DNA from: Lewinellaceae bacterium
GTDB lineage: Bacteria; Bacteroidota; Bacteroidia; Chitinophagales; Saprospiraceae
Direction: 5' to 3'
NCBI GenBank assembly: GCA_020636325.1
Contig: JACJYC010000003.1
Coordinates: forward strand, 1 to 64,000
Length of the DNA: 64,000 bases
In this document: piece after piece, positions 43,175-51,411 of the stretch
Position numbering within the stretch: the stretch's first letter is position 1
Layout of the letters: each line of letters starts with the position of its first letter
Notes under the pieces: model-generated
What the model saw: only the letters and a program-made list of their open reading frames with translations
What the model was told of the DNA's origin: nothing
The model's database searches: none
Made by a program: the position numbers and the translations under genes

Positions 43175-44179
43175 ATGCCCACCCAACCATTCGAAAACGG
43201 CATTCGCTGGGGAATCATCGGCGTCGGAGATGTTTGCGAGGTCAAAAGCGGTCCAGCTTTCAATCGCGTGGAGGGCTCCCGGTTGGTAGCCGTCATGCGC
43301 CGGAATGCCGCCAAAGCCGAAGATTATGCCCGCCGTCATGGGGTACCCCGGTGGTACAGTGATGCTGACGAACTGCTGAAAGACCCCGGGGTGAACGCTA
43401 TCTATATCGCAACGCCGCCGGATTCGCATGCCGCGTATGCCCTCAAGGCCGCCGCACTGGGCAAGCCGGTATACGTGGAGAAGCCGATGGCCCGCTCCTT
43501 CCAGGAATGCACGGACATGGTCAAAGCCTGTGATGAAGCGGGCGTTCCGCTGTTTGTCGCCTATTACCGCCGCTGCCTGCCCTATTTCCTCAAAGTCAAA
43601 TCGCTGATCGAAGAAGGCGCCATCGGCGATATCCGTTTTGTGGACATCCGGATCCGGAAACCGGTCCAGCCGGATATTGTCGGCGCCAGCGGCCAGGAAG
43701 ACAATTGGCGCGTATTGCCGGAGATTGCAGGCGCGGGCTATTTCTACGACCTGGGCTCCCACCAGCTCGACCTGATGGACTTTTTCTTCGGCCCGATCGC
43801 AGCGGCCTCCGGGGTTGCCGCCAACCAGGCGGGCGCTTACCCGGCAGAGGACATCGTCATGGGCACTTTCCGGTTTGAGAACGGCATCCTGGGGCAAGGC
43901 AGCTGGTGCTTCAATGCGGCGCCCGGCGACGAACTGGAAATGACCACCGTATACGGCAGTCTGGGTAAGATCACCTTCCCCTTTTTTAACAATTACCGGA
44001 TCACGCTGCACAGAGCGGGCCGGGAAGAGGAGGTCTTTCACGTCGATATGCCGAAACATATCCAGGAGCCGCTGATCCGGACAATCGTCGATGAACTGTT
44101 GGGGAAAGGCCGATGCCCGAGTACGGGGGTATCCGGAGGGCGTACGAACCGGGTGATGGAATGGATGCTTGATGCTTGA
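43175..44179 (+). CDS. Gfo/Idh/MocA-family oxidoreductase, cytoplasmic
   Basis: A 334-residue NAD(P)-dependent sugar dehydrogenase-type protein with an N-terminal Rossmann domain (IRWGIIGVGDVCEVKSGPAF), the EKP motif (VYVEKPMARS) and a C-terminal alpha/beta domain with the GAGYFYDLGSHQLDLMDF segment holding the catalytic His region. ATG 43175 is chosen because the family sequence starts there. The last four residues (MLDA) and the stop are written in a GGATGCT-type array. Substrate probably a sugar or uronate. Confidence 0.88.
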   Translation: MPTQPFENGIRWGIIGVGDVCEVKSGPAFNRVEGSRLVAVMRRNAAKAEDYARRHGVPRWYSDADELLKDPGVNAIYIATPPDSHAAYALKAAALGKPVYVEKPMARSFQECTDMVKACDEAGVPLFVAYYRRCLPYFLKVKSLIEEGAIGDIRFVDIRIRKPVQPDIVGASGQEDNWRVLPEIAGAGYFYDLGSHQLDLMDFFFGPIAAASGVAANQAGAYPAEDIVMGTFRFENGILGQGSWCFNAAPGDELEMTTVYGSLGKITFPFFNNYRITLHRAGREEEVFHVDMPKHIQEPLIRTIVDELLGKGRCPSTGVSGGRTNRVMEWMLDA

Positions 44180-44243
44180 TACTGGATGCTAGATGCTGGT
44201 TGCTGGATGCTGGTTGCTGGATGCTGGATGCTGGATGCTGGTG
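44168..44243. repeat. Heptamer array (GGATGCT) covering the Gfo/Idh stop codon
   Basis: About eleven 7-nt units (GGATGCT, TGATGCT, TGATACT, GGTTGCT). It begins inside the coding sequence and contains its TGA. Confidence 0.88.
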
Positions 44244-44284
44244 ACTGCCAACTGAAAGACCGGCAGGCTGGAATTACGAAATAG

Positions 44285-44306
44285 GCAACGTAAGATTTTA
44301 CGTCGC
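44285..44306. repeat. Dispersed palindrome GCaACGTAA-GATT-TTACGTcGC
   Basis: A 22-bp near-palindrome 20 bp upstream of the CE15 start. A near-identical copy lies at 56362-56385. Confidence 0.7.
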
Positions 44307-44326
44307 TACGGACAAAATAAAAAAAC

Positions 44327-46198
44327 ATGAAACCGACTTTATTCAGACTATTCAGCTTGACGGCTTTATGCTTATGGGGTTATTTCCTGGCGGCGCAAAA
44401 GGGGCCTGAACCGCTTTATGACGAGGCCAAAGTGCCGGCTTATACCTTGCCGGACCCGCTCGTTTTGTTGAACGGCCAAACGGTCGGGGACGCTGAAACG
44501 TGGCGGACAAAACGCCGGCCGGAGATCCTGAAGCTGTTTGAAGATCACGTCTACGGTAAAACCATGATCGGGCGGCCAGAAGGCATGACCTGGGAGCGAA
44601 CCAAAGGAGATTCGGTCATCCTGGACGGCAGAGGGGTGACCAAAACGGTATCCGTCTATTTTCTGGGTGACAAGGACGGGCCCAAAATGGACCTGCAGAT
44701 CCTGTTGCCCGGTCATCGGAAAGGCCCGGTTCCGGTCATCATCATCCCTGAATGGGCCATCGGCATTGAACGCATACTGGGTCATGGTTACGGCGTGGCC
44801 ACCTTCCGCTCGGCCGATATCGAACCGGATATTTCCCAGGGTTCCTACGAAAAAAGCATCCGGAAGGTCTTTGCCAAACCGGGGCAGACAGCGCCGGAAC
44901 CCGGCGAGTGGGGCGCGATCGGCGCCTGGGCCTGGGGTATGAGCCGGGCCATGGACTATCTGGAAACCGACCCGGATATCGACGCCAAAAAGGTGTGCGT
45001 CATGGGCTTTTCGCGATACGGCAAAGCGGCGGTCTGGGCAGGTGCGCAGGATGAGCGGTTTGCAGCCGTTCTGTCCGGCGAATCGGGTTGCGGCGGCGCT
45101 GTGATCGTGCGGCGGGGCTACGGCGAAACGGTCAAGGTGATCAACGACCGGTTCCCGCACTGGTTCAGCGGCAAATTCAAAACCTACGGCGACCGCGTGA
45201 ATGAATTGCCGGTCGATTGGCATATGCTGATTGCGGCCATCGCTCCGAGGCCGGTGTATATCGCAACTGCGGAAGGCGATCAGTGGGGCGACCCCAGGGG
45301 TTCCTTCCTTTCGGGGTTGAATGCGGCGCCGGTTTATGCCCTGTTCGGCAAAAAAGGCCTTGGGGTAACCGAAATGCCTGCGCCGGAAACCCCGGTCGGC
45401 GACCAGGTCCGGTTCCATATCCGAAAAGGGACGCACAATATCCTGGATTATGACTGGGATCAGTTTCTGGCGTTCACCGACCGGCAACTGGGTACAACTC
45501 CGCCAACCATAGATGCCCGGGTATTCCGGTGGAATGACCTGCCCGTGCAGAAAACCCGGGACGGCGAAAAAAGGATCGTCGCGGATGGCCAGACCCGCGA
45601 CTTTGAGCGGATGCTGGTGGAGGCCGTCACCCTGAATCCGGGGAAATCAACGGCAAATCTCGCCACGGCAGTCAATGAGGCCTTGTTGATCGTCAAGACC
45701 GGAAAGGTCAGCATCAGCATCAACGGCGAAAAGCAACTCCTGGGCCCCGGCAGCGTGGCGCTCGTCCTGCCCGGCGACGAGAACAGCGTGGAAAACACCG
45801 GTACCGAAGACGCCACCTTCTTCGTGATGCAATACCGGGCCAGGGAGGACCCTGGTAAAAAATCCGAACCGTCGTTTATGATGGATTGGGAAAAAGTGGC
45901 GTTCCGCGCGCACGACAAAGGCGGCATCCGCAATTTCTTCAATCGCCCGACCGGCATGTGCCGCCGGTTGGAAATGCACGTCACCACCCTCAATGCCGGC
46001 ATCAAGAGTCACGAGCCGCATATCCACCGGGCTGCTGAAATGGTGTTAATGGTGGAAGGCGAAACAGAAATGCAAATCGGCGATCAGTTTTTCCCGGGCG
46101 CCGCCGGCGACCTCTTTTTCCTGGCGTCGAATGTCCCGCACGCCATCCGGAACACGGGTTCGAAACCTTGTGTTTATTATGCTATACAGCTTGATTAA
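44327..46198 (+). CDS. CE15 glucuronoyl esterase fused to a bicupin domain
   Basis: A 623-residue exported protein (signal peptide ending near LAAQ). Residues ~30-390 are an alpha/beta-hydrolase of family CE15: S229 in MGFSRYGKAAVWAGAQDERF, E252 in SGESGCGGA and H370 in GTHNILDYDWDQF form the likely triad. Such enzymes cut the ester between glucuronoxylan 4-O-methylglucuronate and lignin. From ~430 to the end, two cupin modules follow (ESLLIVKTGKVSI-like and HIHRAAEMVLMVEGETEMQIG), with metal-ligand-like histidines in the second. CE15 linked to a bicupin is unusual; its role may be binding or isomerising a uronate product (inference). Confidence 0.87.
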   Translation: MKPTLFRLFSLTALCLWGYFLAAQKGPEPLYDEAKVPAYTLPDPLVLLNGQTVGDAETWRTKRRPEILKLFEDHVYGKTMIGRPEGMTWERTKGDSVILDGRGVTKTVSVYFLGDKDGPKMDLQILLPGHRKGPVPVIIIPEWAIGIERILGHGYGVATFRSADIEPDISQGSYEKSIRKVFAKPGQTAPEPGEWGAIGAWAWGMSRAMDYLETDPDIDAKKVCVMGFSRYGKAAVWAGAQDERFAAVLSGESGCGGAVIVRRGYGETVKVINDRFPHWFSGKFKTYGDRVNELPVDWHMLIAAIAPRPVYIATAEGDQWGDPRGSFLSGLNAAPVYALFGKKGLGVTEMPAPETPVGDQVRFHIRKGTHNILDYDWDQFLAFTDRQLGTTPPTIDARVFRWNDLPVQKTRDGEKRIVADGQTRDFERMLVEAVTLNPGKSTANLATAVNEALLIVKTGKVSISINGEKQLLGPGSVALVLPGDENSVENTGTEDATFFVMQYRAREDPGKKSEPSFMMDWEKVAFRAHDKGGIRNFFNRPTGMCRRLEMHVTTLNAGIKSHEPHIHRAAEMVLMVEGETEMQIGDQFFPGAAGDLFFLASNVPHAIRNTGSKPCVYYAIQLD

Positions 46199-46269
46199 AT
46201 CAGTGGTCAGTGGTCAGTTGTCAGTTGTCAGTCCGTTCAAAGGCCACTGACAACTGACAACTGACCACT
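46196..46269. repeat. GTCAGTG/GTCAGTT heptamers forming a perfect 24-bp inverted repeat
   Basis: Arms 46209-46232 and 46246-46269 are exact reverse complements around a 13-nt loop, between the convergent CE15 and ThuA genes. The words start right at the CE15 stop codon. It can act as a bidirectional transcription barrier, though it lacks T-runs. Confidence 0.85.
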
Positions 46270-46288
46270 TACGACTGACCACTAATAA

Positions 46289-47053
46289 CTACATCTTCCC
46301 CGTAGCCGCCCAATAAATCCCGCCGTACAGGTGTTCCAGGAAGGCATCTTCGCTGTATTTGGCGGGGAGGTGCCCCAGGGCGGTATAGAATGACCGGCCG
46401 CCGTCGTAATTGTGGTACCAGGCGATGGGATGCAGGTCGCCCATGCCGTTGCCGATCTTTTGTCCCCATTGCACTTTCGGATTGTAGGAGGACTCGTCGA
46501 CAGAAATGATATAGTTGAGGCCGTCGGTGGTAGCGGGATCGAATTCGTACCATTCATCCGTCCAGAGCTGGGTATCGGGCATGTATTCCAGTCCCGGGAA
46601 TTTGCGGTCGAGCACTTTGAGGCGGGCCGTCTGAATGGCCGGGTGAATGTGGAACATATGGCCGACCAGCTTGGTGTACCATTCCCAGTCGTACTCCGTA
46701 TCGGAAGCGCTGTGGATGCCGACGAAGCCTTTGCCCGATTTGATGAATCGCTCGAAGGCGGCCTGTTGCTCGTCATTGAGGATGTCGCCGGTGGTATTGA
46801 GGAAAATGATAACGGCGTACTGTTCCAGGTTGCGGTCATTGAACTGGCCGGGATCTTCCTGCCAGCTCACATCGAAGAAATGGCGTTCGCCGAGTTTGCG
46901 GATGGCGTCCACACCTTCGTTGATGGACTCGTGGTGAAAGCCGTTGGTCTTGGTGAAGAGCAGGGCCTTGAATTGTTTGCCTTGCGCAAAGCCGGCAACT
47001 GCGATGAGCAATCCAAGCGCCGGCAGCATTGATTTCAGCAATTTGTTGAACAT
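46289..47053 (-). CDS. ThuA-domain protein, exported
   Basis: A 254-residue protein with a signal peptide (MLPALGLLIAVAGFAQG) and a ThuA/trehalose-utilisation domain of the class I glutamine-amidotransferase-like fold: ALLFTKTNGFHHESI, VIIFLNTTGDILNDEQQAAFERFI, GKGFVGIHSASDTEYDWEWY and PIAWYHNYDGGRSFYTALGH. Biochemical function is not established; it is common beside Gfo/Idh genes in polysaccharide loci. It lies 61 bp after the Gfo/Idh gene and probably shares its operator-controlled promoter. Confidence 0.88.
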   Translation of the reverse strand: MFNKLLKSMLPALGLLIAVAGFAQGKQFKALLFTKTNGFHHESINEGVDAIRKLGERHFFDVSWQEDPGQFNDRNLEQYAVIIFLNTTGDILNDEQQAAFERFIKSGKGFVGIHSASDTEYDWEWYTKLVGHMFHIHPAIQTARLKVLDRKFPGLEYMPDTQLWTDEWYEFDPATTDGLNYIISVDESSYNPKVQWGQKIGNGMGDLHPIAWYHNYDGGRSFYTALGHLPAKYSEDAFLEHLYGGIYWAATGKM

Positions 47054-47087
47054 GGTTGATTTTTGTTTTGTCGCGTTAAGGTAAGGA

Positions 47088-47121
47088 TAAAGGTTAAAGG
47101 TTAAAGGTTAAAGGTTAAAGG
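47088..47121. repeat. Heptamer array (TTTAACC) at the Gfo/Idh stop codon
   Basis: Four exact TTTAACC units plus one variant on the minus strand; the first holds the TAA stop of the gene ending at 47115. Confidence 0.88.
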
Positions 47122-48218
47122 AGGGAGATGCGTTTTTTCTTTCGGGCGGCTTTGTAGATCGCCTCGATGCAGAGCATGTCCCGCAGGCCTTCTTCGCCGG
47201 GGGTTTTGACGGGGGTATTGTTTTTGATGCTGAGGGCGAAGGCATCCATTTGTGCGGTCTGTTGCCGGTGGTTGTATTCTCCCATGGATTGGTTGTTGAT
47301 GTATCCGGCAAGCGGGCCGTAGGTATAAGCGGGATCGACACCGTAGACGCCGTTTTCCGTCGACACGCGGAGGTAGTTGTCGCGGGCTACATAGCTGGTG
47401 GAGCAGACCGCTGTTGCGCCGCTGGGGAATTCCATTTGCCAGAAGATGGTTTCCTCCATGCCGGGGAGTTTGTCCATGATGGTTTTAAAGCTTTGGGCGG
47501 TTACGGCAACGGGCTCTTCGCCGGTGGCGTAACGGATCCCCTGAAGGCAATAGATCCCAATGTCCATCATAGGGCCGCCGCCGGACAGTTTGGGGTCCGT
47601 GAAGCGCCAGTTGCTGTTGTTGACGCCGTAAAAGGAGAATCCTGTATTGACCATCTTCACCTTGCCGTGTACCTGTTCGCGTCCGAGCCGTTCGATTTCC
47701 TGGTGGAAGGGGTCGTAACGCAACCTGTAGCCGATCTGGAGTTTTTTACCGGCCTTTGCACAGGCCTCGATCATCATCTTGCAACGGTCGGAAGAGATCT
47801 CCATGGGTTTCTCGCAGATGACGTGCTTTCCGGCCCGGGCTGCCCTTTCGGCAAACGGCAGGTGGAGCGCATTCGGCGTGACCACGTAAACGATATCGAT
47901 ATCGGGGTTATCGGCTATGGAATCGAAGTTGTCGTAGCTGTAGATATTCTTGTCGGGCAGGTCGTATTTCTGTTTCCACTCCGCTATTTTGGAAGGGGTT
48001 CCCGTAACAATGCCCGCAAGCCGGCAATGTTCGGTATAGCCGAGTGCGGGCGCCAATTGGTTGGTGGCGTAATTGCCGAGTCCCAGTAAAGCCACCCCTA
48101 ATCTGGTCTCCGGACGGGCGGCGGTCAGGTTCATCAGCGACCCGGGTACGGCCAGTACGGCGGCGGCTTTGGCGGAGGTGCGGAGGAAGTCGCGGCGGTC
48201 GATCGGATTGGTATGCAT
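47115..48218 (-). CDS. Gfo/Idh/MocA-family oxidoreductase, Tat-exported (GFOR-like)
   Basis: A 367-residue protein with a twin-arginine signal (IDRRDFLRTSAKAAAVLAV) and a Gfo/Idh Rossmann domain (GVALLGLGNYATNQLAP, VICEKPME). The segment SFYGVNNSNWRFTDPKLSGGGPMMDIGIYCLQG is typical of glucose-fructose-oxidoreductase-like periplasmic enzymes, which hold NADP tightly. The frame opens earlier at 48344, but ATG 48218 is at the Tat signal and downstream of the promoter. A perfect LacI operator core lies 31 bp upstream, right after a TAnnTTTG box. Confidence 0.9.
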   Translation of the reverse strand: MHTNPIDRRDFLRTSAKAAAVLAVPGSLMNLTAARPETRLGVALLGLGNYATNQLAPALGYTEHCRLAGIVTGTPSKIAEWKQKYDLPDKNIYSYDNFDSIADNPDIDIVYVVTPNALHLPFAERAARAGKHVICEKPMEISSDRCKMMIEACAKAGKKLQIGYRLRYDPFHQEIERLGREQVHGKVKMVNTGFSFYGVNNSNWRFTDPKLSGGGPMMDIGIYCLQGIRYATGEEPVAVTAQSFKTIMDKLPGMEETIFWQMEFPSGATAVCSTSYVARDNYLRVSTENGVYGVDPAYTYGPLAGYINNQSMGEYNHRQQTAQMDAFALSIKNNTPVKTPGEEGLRDMLCIEAIYKAARKKKRISLL

Positions 48219-48248
48219 GGTTTCAGGTTTTGTTTTGAATCGGTAATG

Positions 48249-48267
48249 CAATCGATTGACAAAAATA
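48249..48267 (-). promoter_or_regulatory. LacI-type operator over the Gfo/Idh promoter
   Basis: TATTTTTG (minus strand 48267 to 48260) is a perfect TAnnTTTG box; one base later comes CAATCGATTG (48258-48249). A repressor bound there would cover the transcription start. Confidence 0.82.
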
Positions 48268-48392
48268 AAATTTCCTGAATATAATCCCCGTAAAATTGTA
48301 TTTTGCACGTGCAAGGGGTTATGCCTTGCCCTCCTCCCATGCAATTTATTTTTTCATCTACCTGATAACCGATCTTACAAAATCGTCAAAAC

Positions 48393-49304
48393 ATGAAAAT
48401 TGCGCTGTTCATTGCATTGGTCTTTTTATTCCTTTTCACGGCCTGCAAAAACCAACCGGCCGGCGAAAGTGAAACTCCATCCGCCAATCCTCCGGTGACC
48501 CTGAAATTATTATGGACCACCGACAGTTTGCTGACTACCTGCGAATCGGTGCTCTACGACCCGGACAAAAATGTGCTGTACGTGTCCAATATCAAAGGTG
48601 AAGCGGATGCCAAGGACGGCAACGGGACGATCGCCAAAGTGAACCTGGACGGCGAGATCATCGCTGCCGACTGGGTAAAAGGGCTGGATGCGCCAAAAGG
48701 CCTGGGCATGTCAAACGGCATGCTATACGTGGCTGACATCGACCAGATCGTGGAGATCGATACCGAAACCGGCGAGATCACCAAAAAATATCCGGTGCCG
48801 GGCGCACAATTCCTGAACGACATCACCGTGGATACGACCGGCAAAATATACGCCAGCGATTCCAATACAGGGCGCATTGCCGCACTCTTTGACGGGCAGG
48901 TGGCCACCTGGCTGGACAATGTGAACGGCCCCAACGGGCTCCTGGCGGATCGCGGTCAATTTTATGTACTTTCATGGGGCGATAAGACCCTGAGCATGCT
49001 CGATCCCGAATCCGGCAAGCTAAGGGTCAAAGCGGAAGGCCTGGAAGGCCCCGACGGATTGGAAGCCCTGAGCGATTCCTCCTTTATGGTGTCCAGCTGG
49101 TACGGCACACTGAGTTATGTGGGGCCCGACTGGAAACCGGTCCTGATCCTGGATACCCGCGATCAGGGTTTCAATGCGGCCGATATCGAATATATTCCGG
49201 AGAAGAAGATGCTGCTGGTGCCTACGTTTGAGAAGAACTCGGTGATGGCTTATTCAGTTGCCGCGGACTTAAAGTCCGCGGCAACTAAAGTCCGCGGCAA
49301 CTAA
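48393..49304 (+). CDS. SMP-30/gluconolactonase-family lipoprotein
   Basis: A 303-residue six-bladed beta-propeller-like protein with a lipoprotein signal (MKIALFIALVFLFLFTAC, C18). Repeated propeller strands are visible (GLGMSNGMLYVADIDQIVEIDTETG, DITVDTTGKIYASDSNTGRIA, NGLLADRGQFYVLSWGDKTLSMLD). Gluconolactonase-like hydrolysis of a sugar lactone, perhaps the product of the neighbouring Gfo/Idh or GMC enzyme, is plausible. The final residues (AADLKSAATKVRGN) are encoded by a repeat array, so the true family C-terminus may end around SVMAYSV. Confidence 0.85.
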   Translation: MKIALFIALVFLFLFTACKNQPAGESETPSANPPVTLKLLWTTDSLLTTCESVLYDPDKNVLYVSNIKGEADAKDGNGTIAKVNLDGEIIAADWVKGLDAPKGLGMSNGMLYVADIDQIVEIDTETGEITKKYPVPGAQFLNDITVDTTGKIYASDSNTGRIAALFDGQVATWLDNVNGPNGLLADRGQFYVLSWGDKTLSMLDPESGKLRVKAEGLEGPDGLEALSDSSFMVSSWYGTLSYVGPDWKPVLILDTRDQGFNAADIEYIPEKKMLLVPTFEKNSVMAYSVAADLKSAATKVRGN

Positions 49305-49319
49305 AGTCCGCGGCAACTA
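49258..49319. repeat. AAGTCCGCGGCAACTA repeat with 13-bp palindrome, shared by two gene ends
   Basis: TTGCCGCGGACTT (49258-49270) and its reverse complement (49272-49284) surround one A. Two more 16-bp direct copies follow. It supplies the last codons and stop of the SMP-30 gene and the stop codon of the convergent GNAT gene. Confidence 0.85.
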
Positions 49320-50096
49320 AGAAAGTCCGAATTCGCAGAAGGGGGTAATTTCCCGGAAACCCAGTTTGCGGTAGATGCCGATGCCGTCTTCCGAGGCCTG
49401 GAGGACGGCGGTCCGGTAGCCCAGGGATTTGGCCCGGTTGAGGGCAAAGGTCATCATGGCGCTGCCGATGCCTTTGCCGCGGAAGGCCGCCAGGGTGGCA
49501 AGACTGTATAAACCGACCGTTTCCTTATCGGAAGGGAACATTTCCAAGGTACCTGCAACCTGGTTTTTTACCCGAAAAGAAAAGAGCTGTATGCCGTTTT
49601 GGGCATCCAGAACCGGGGTTGATGCCCGGCGATAGAATTCAGGAACATGCTGGTCGGGCGGAGACCAGTTGGCCGCGACTGCGGAAGCCCAATGCGTCAG
49701 GTCGGCCGGGGTTGCTACCTGGCTGATCTGACTGTGAAGGGCATTGGTAACAAGCTCATAACGGGCCAGATCCAGCGACATCCCCCAATCCATATTGTGT
49801 TTTGAAAGTCCTTGTCCGGACAACAGTCTTTCAACCCGGTCATTCAACTGCTCCCCGTCGATCCAGAGGCAGAAGGCCAGATCCTTTTTCCGGAAATGAT
49901 CGATAGCAGCCTGAAGCTCTACCGGGGTCAGTTCCCGGCCGTTCAAGACCTGGATGATATTGAAGGTATCGCAGGAAAGTCCGCTGTCCACCCAGGCCAG
50001 GTTGGTTGTCACCATCACCTGCATACCCGGAATTTGAGCAGGGATCTTACAGGCGTGGAGATGAAAATTTTCGGCGATCGTGCGGGTCATATTCAA
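49317..50096 (-). CDS. GNAT-family N-acetyltransferase
   Basis: A 259-residue protein whose C-terminal ~130 residues form a GNAT domain; the acetyl-CoA loop is LATLAAFRGKGIGSAMMTFAL and the final strand AVLQASEDGIGIYRKLGFREI. The N-terminal half is a divergent GNAT-like or unrelated domain. Its ATG overlaps the stop of the DinB-like gene (ATGA), so the two are translationally coupled. The acceptor is unknown and no link to xylan use is seen. Confidence 0.85.
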   Translation of the reverse strand: MNMTRTIAENFHLHACKIPAQIPGMQVMVTTNLAWVDSGLSCDTFNIIQVLNGRELTPVELQAAIDHFRKKDLAFCLWIDGEQLNDRVERLLSGQGLSKHNMDWGMSLDLARYELVTNALHSQISQVATPADLTHWASAVAANWSPPDQHVPEFYRRASTPVLDAQNGIQLFSFRVKNQVAGTLEMFPSDKETVGLYSLATLAAFRGKGIGSAMMTFALNRAKSLGYRTAVLQASEDGIGIYRKLGFREITPFCEFGLS

Positions 50097-50338
50097 GGTG
50101 TACTGAGTTCCAGGAATTCGCGTTTGTTTTCTTCCATTTGGCGGATATGCCTTTCCGCGTGCAGGCCAAAAAAATGGCTGGTGAGGGCGATATGTTCCAG
50201 GATTTCATTGATGGCCCACCCCTGGTCTTTAGGACGATAGGCCCTTAAGTGTTCACCCTCGGCAAACCAGGCAATCACATCTGCATGGGTCTGCAACAGA
50301 TGGGTACGGATTCGCGCTATATAATCGGTTAGGTTCAT
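50093..50338 (-). CDS. Short DinB-superfamily-like protein
   Basis: An 81-residue protein (from ATG 50338) that resembles the N-terminal half of DinB/YfiT metalloenzymes: NLTDYIARIRTHLLQTHADVIAWF and GWAINEILEHIALTSHFFGLHAERHI, with histidines placed as metal ligands. DinB proteins are usually about 150-170 residues, so this is short. The frame is open upstream to 50467, but that part shows no domain. It may be a truncated remnant kept in phase with the acetyltransferase. Identification is tentative. Confidence 0.55.
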   Translation of the reverse strand: MNLTDYIARIRTHLLQTHADVIAWFAEGEHLRAYRPKDQGWAINEILEHIALTSHFFGLHAERHIRQMEENKREFLELSTP

Positions 50339-50563
50339 ATTTTTTTGGAAAACGCGGTTTTCAGCGGGAAAGTTCCAGTTAGAATTCCTTTGAATAGAAA
50401 GGCTACCTACTTGTTTTGTAGGTAAACCGGATCTTGTGCGCCAATGTATTTTTGCCGGCATTTCCATCGTAAGTTAATACAACGTCCGGCACTTCATGTT
50501 TATAGATAAAATCAAGTCTTCTATGAACTTGGAATTTATCTTCCTCCATAAATTCAACTGATT

Positions 50564-51304
50564 CTAAAAATCAACCTTAACCGCTTTAATGATCAGAAAT
50601 AAAGGAATTCTTTTTCTCCTTTCATATTCAGCCTCGTCCTGAAATTGCTTGGGATCCGGACAACCTTCCCGGATATCCGTCACCCTGAAGCCCGTGTCAA
50701 CCAGCAGTCGCCAGTATTCTTCAATGGTCCGGTGGTATTTTTCAACGTTGCCGCCCATCCATCGCTGGTTTCGAATTCCGGTATTAAAATACTCATCTAC
50801 CATCCAGTCCTGTTTTTTCCCTTTCGGCCTGGACAGGTGCATGGAAGAGGTCAGGACCGGGTGTTCCACGGAAAAAACCAGTTTGCCGTCCGTTTTGAGG
50901 GTGTGGTGAATGCGGTTCAGGATCACACTCAATTCGGCCACATAATGGAATACCAGTCGGGAAATCACCCAGTCAAAGGCATTTTTAGGATATTCCCAAT
51001 CCTCAAGCCTGGATCGGATCAATTTCACCCGGTCGTTTCCGAACCGGGATTGCCCCATGCCGATCATTTTTGCAGAAGAATCGATACCGGTATAATGTGT
51101 TGCACCCTTTAGGACAATTTCCGGGCCCAGGTCGCCGTAGCCGCACCCCAGGTCCAGTATGCTGCCGGTTAGGCCATTGAGCAATTCAAGAACGGCGGGT
51201 TTTTCTATCCGTTCATTCGGATTATGGATCCCTTGCCGGTGTTGCGTATATTTTTCAAACACCTCGGGGTCGTCGTAGAATTCGTGCCCTTTAAAATTTG
51301 CCAT
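50564..51304 (-). CDS. SAM-dependent class I methyltransferase
   Basis: A 246-residue methyltransferase with motif I ILDLGCGYGDLGPE (~51-64), YTGIDSSAKMIGMGQ as motif II, DWVISRLVFHYVAEL and a post-motif LVFSVEHPVLTSS. The substrate cannot be read from the sequence. It lies alone between the DinB-GNAT pair and the heparinase-like gene and is more AT-rich than its neighbours. Confidence 0.88.
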   Translation of the reverse strand: MANFKGHEFYDDPEVFEKYTQHRQGIHNPNERIEKPAVLELLNGLTGSILDLGCGYGDLGPEIVLKGATHYTGIDSSAKMIGMGQSRFGNDRVKLIRSRLEDWEYPKNAFDWVISRLVFHYVAELSVILNRIHHTLKTDGKLVFSVEHPVLTSSMHLSRPKGKKQDWMVDEYFNTGIRNQRWMGGNVEKYHRTIEEYWRLLVDTGFRVTDIREGCPDPKQFQDEAEYERRKRIPLFLIIKAVKVDF

Positions 51305-51411
51305 GAATGCAATTTATGTACCCTACAATATAGGAAACGCCGGGTTTACCACAAAAGATAATATGATAACTGCCGATATTTATGTTCCTTGCATTTCAAA
51401 CACTCGACACC

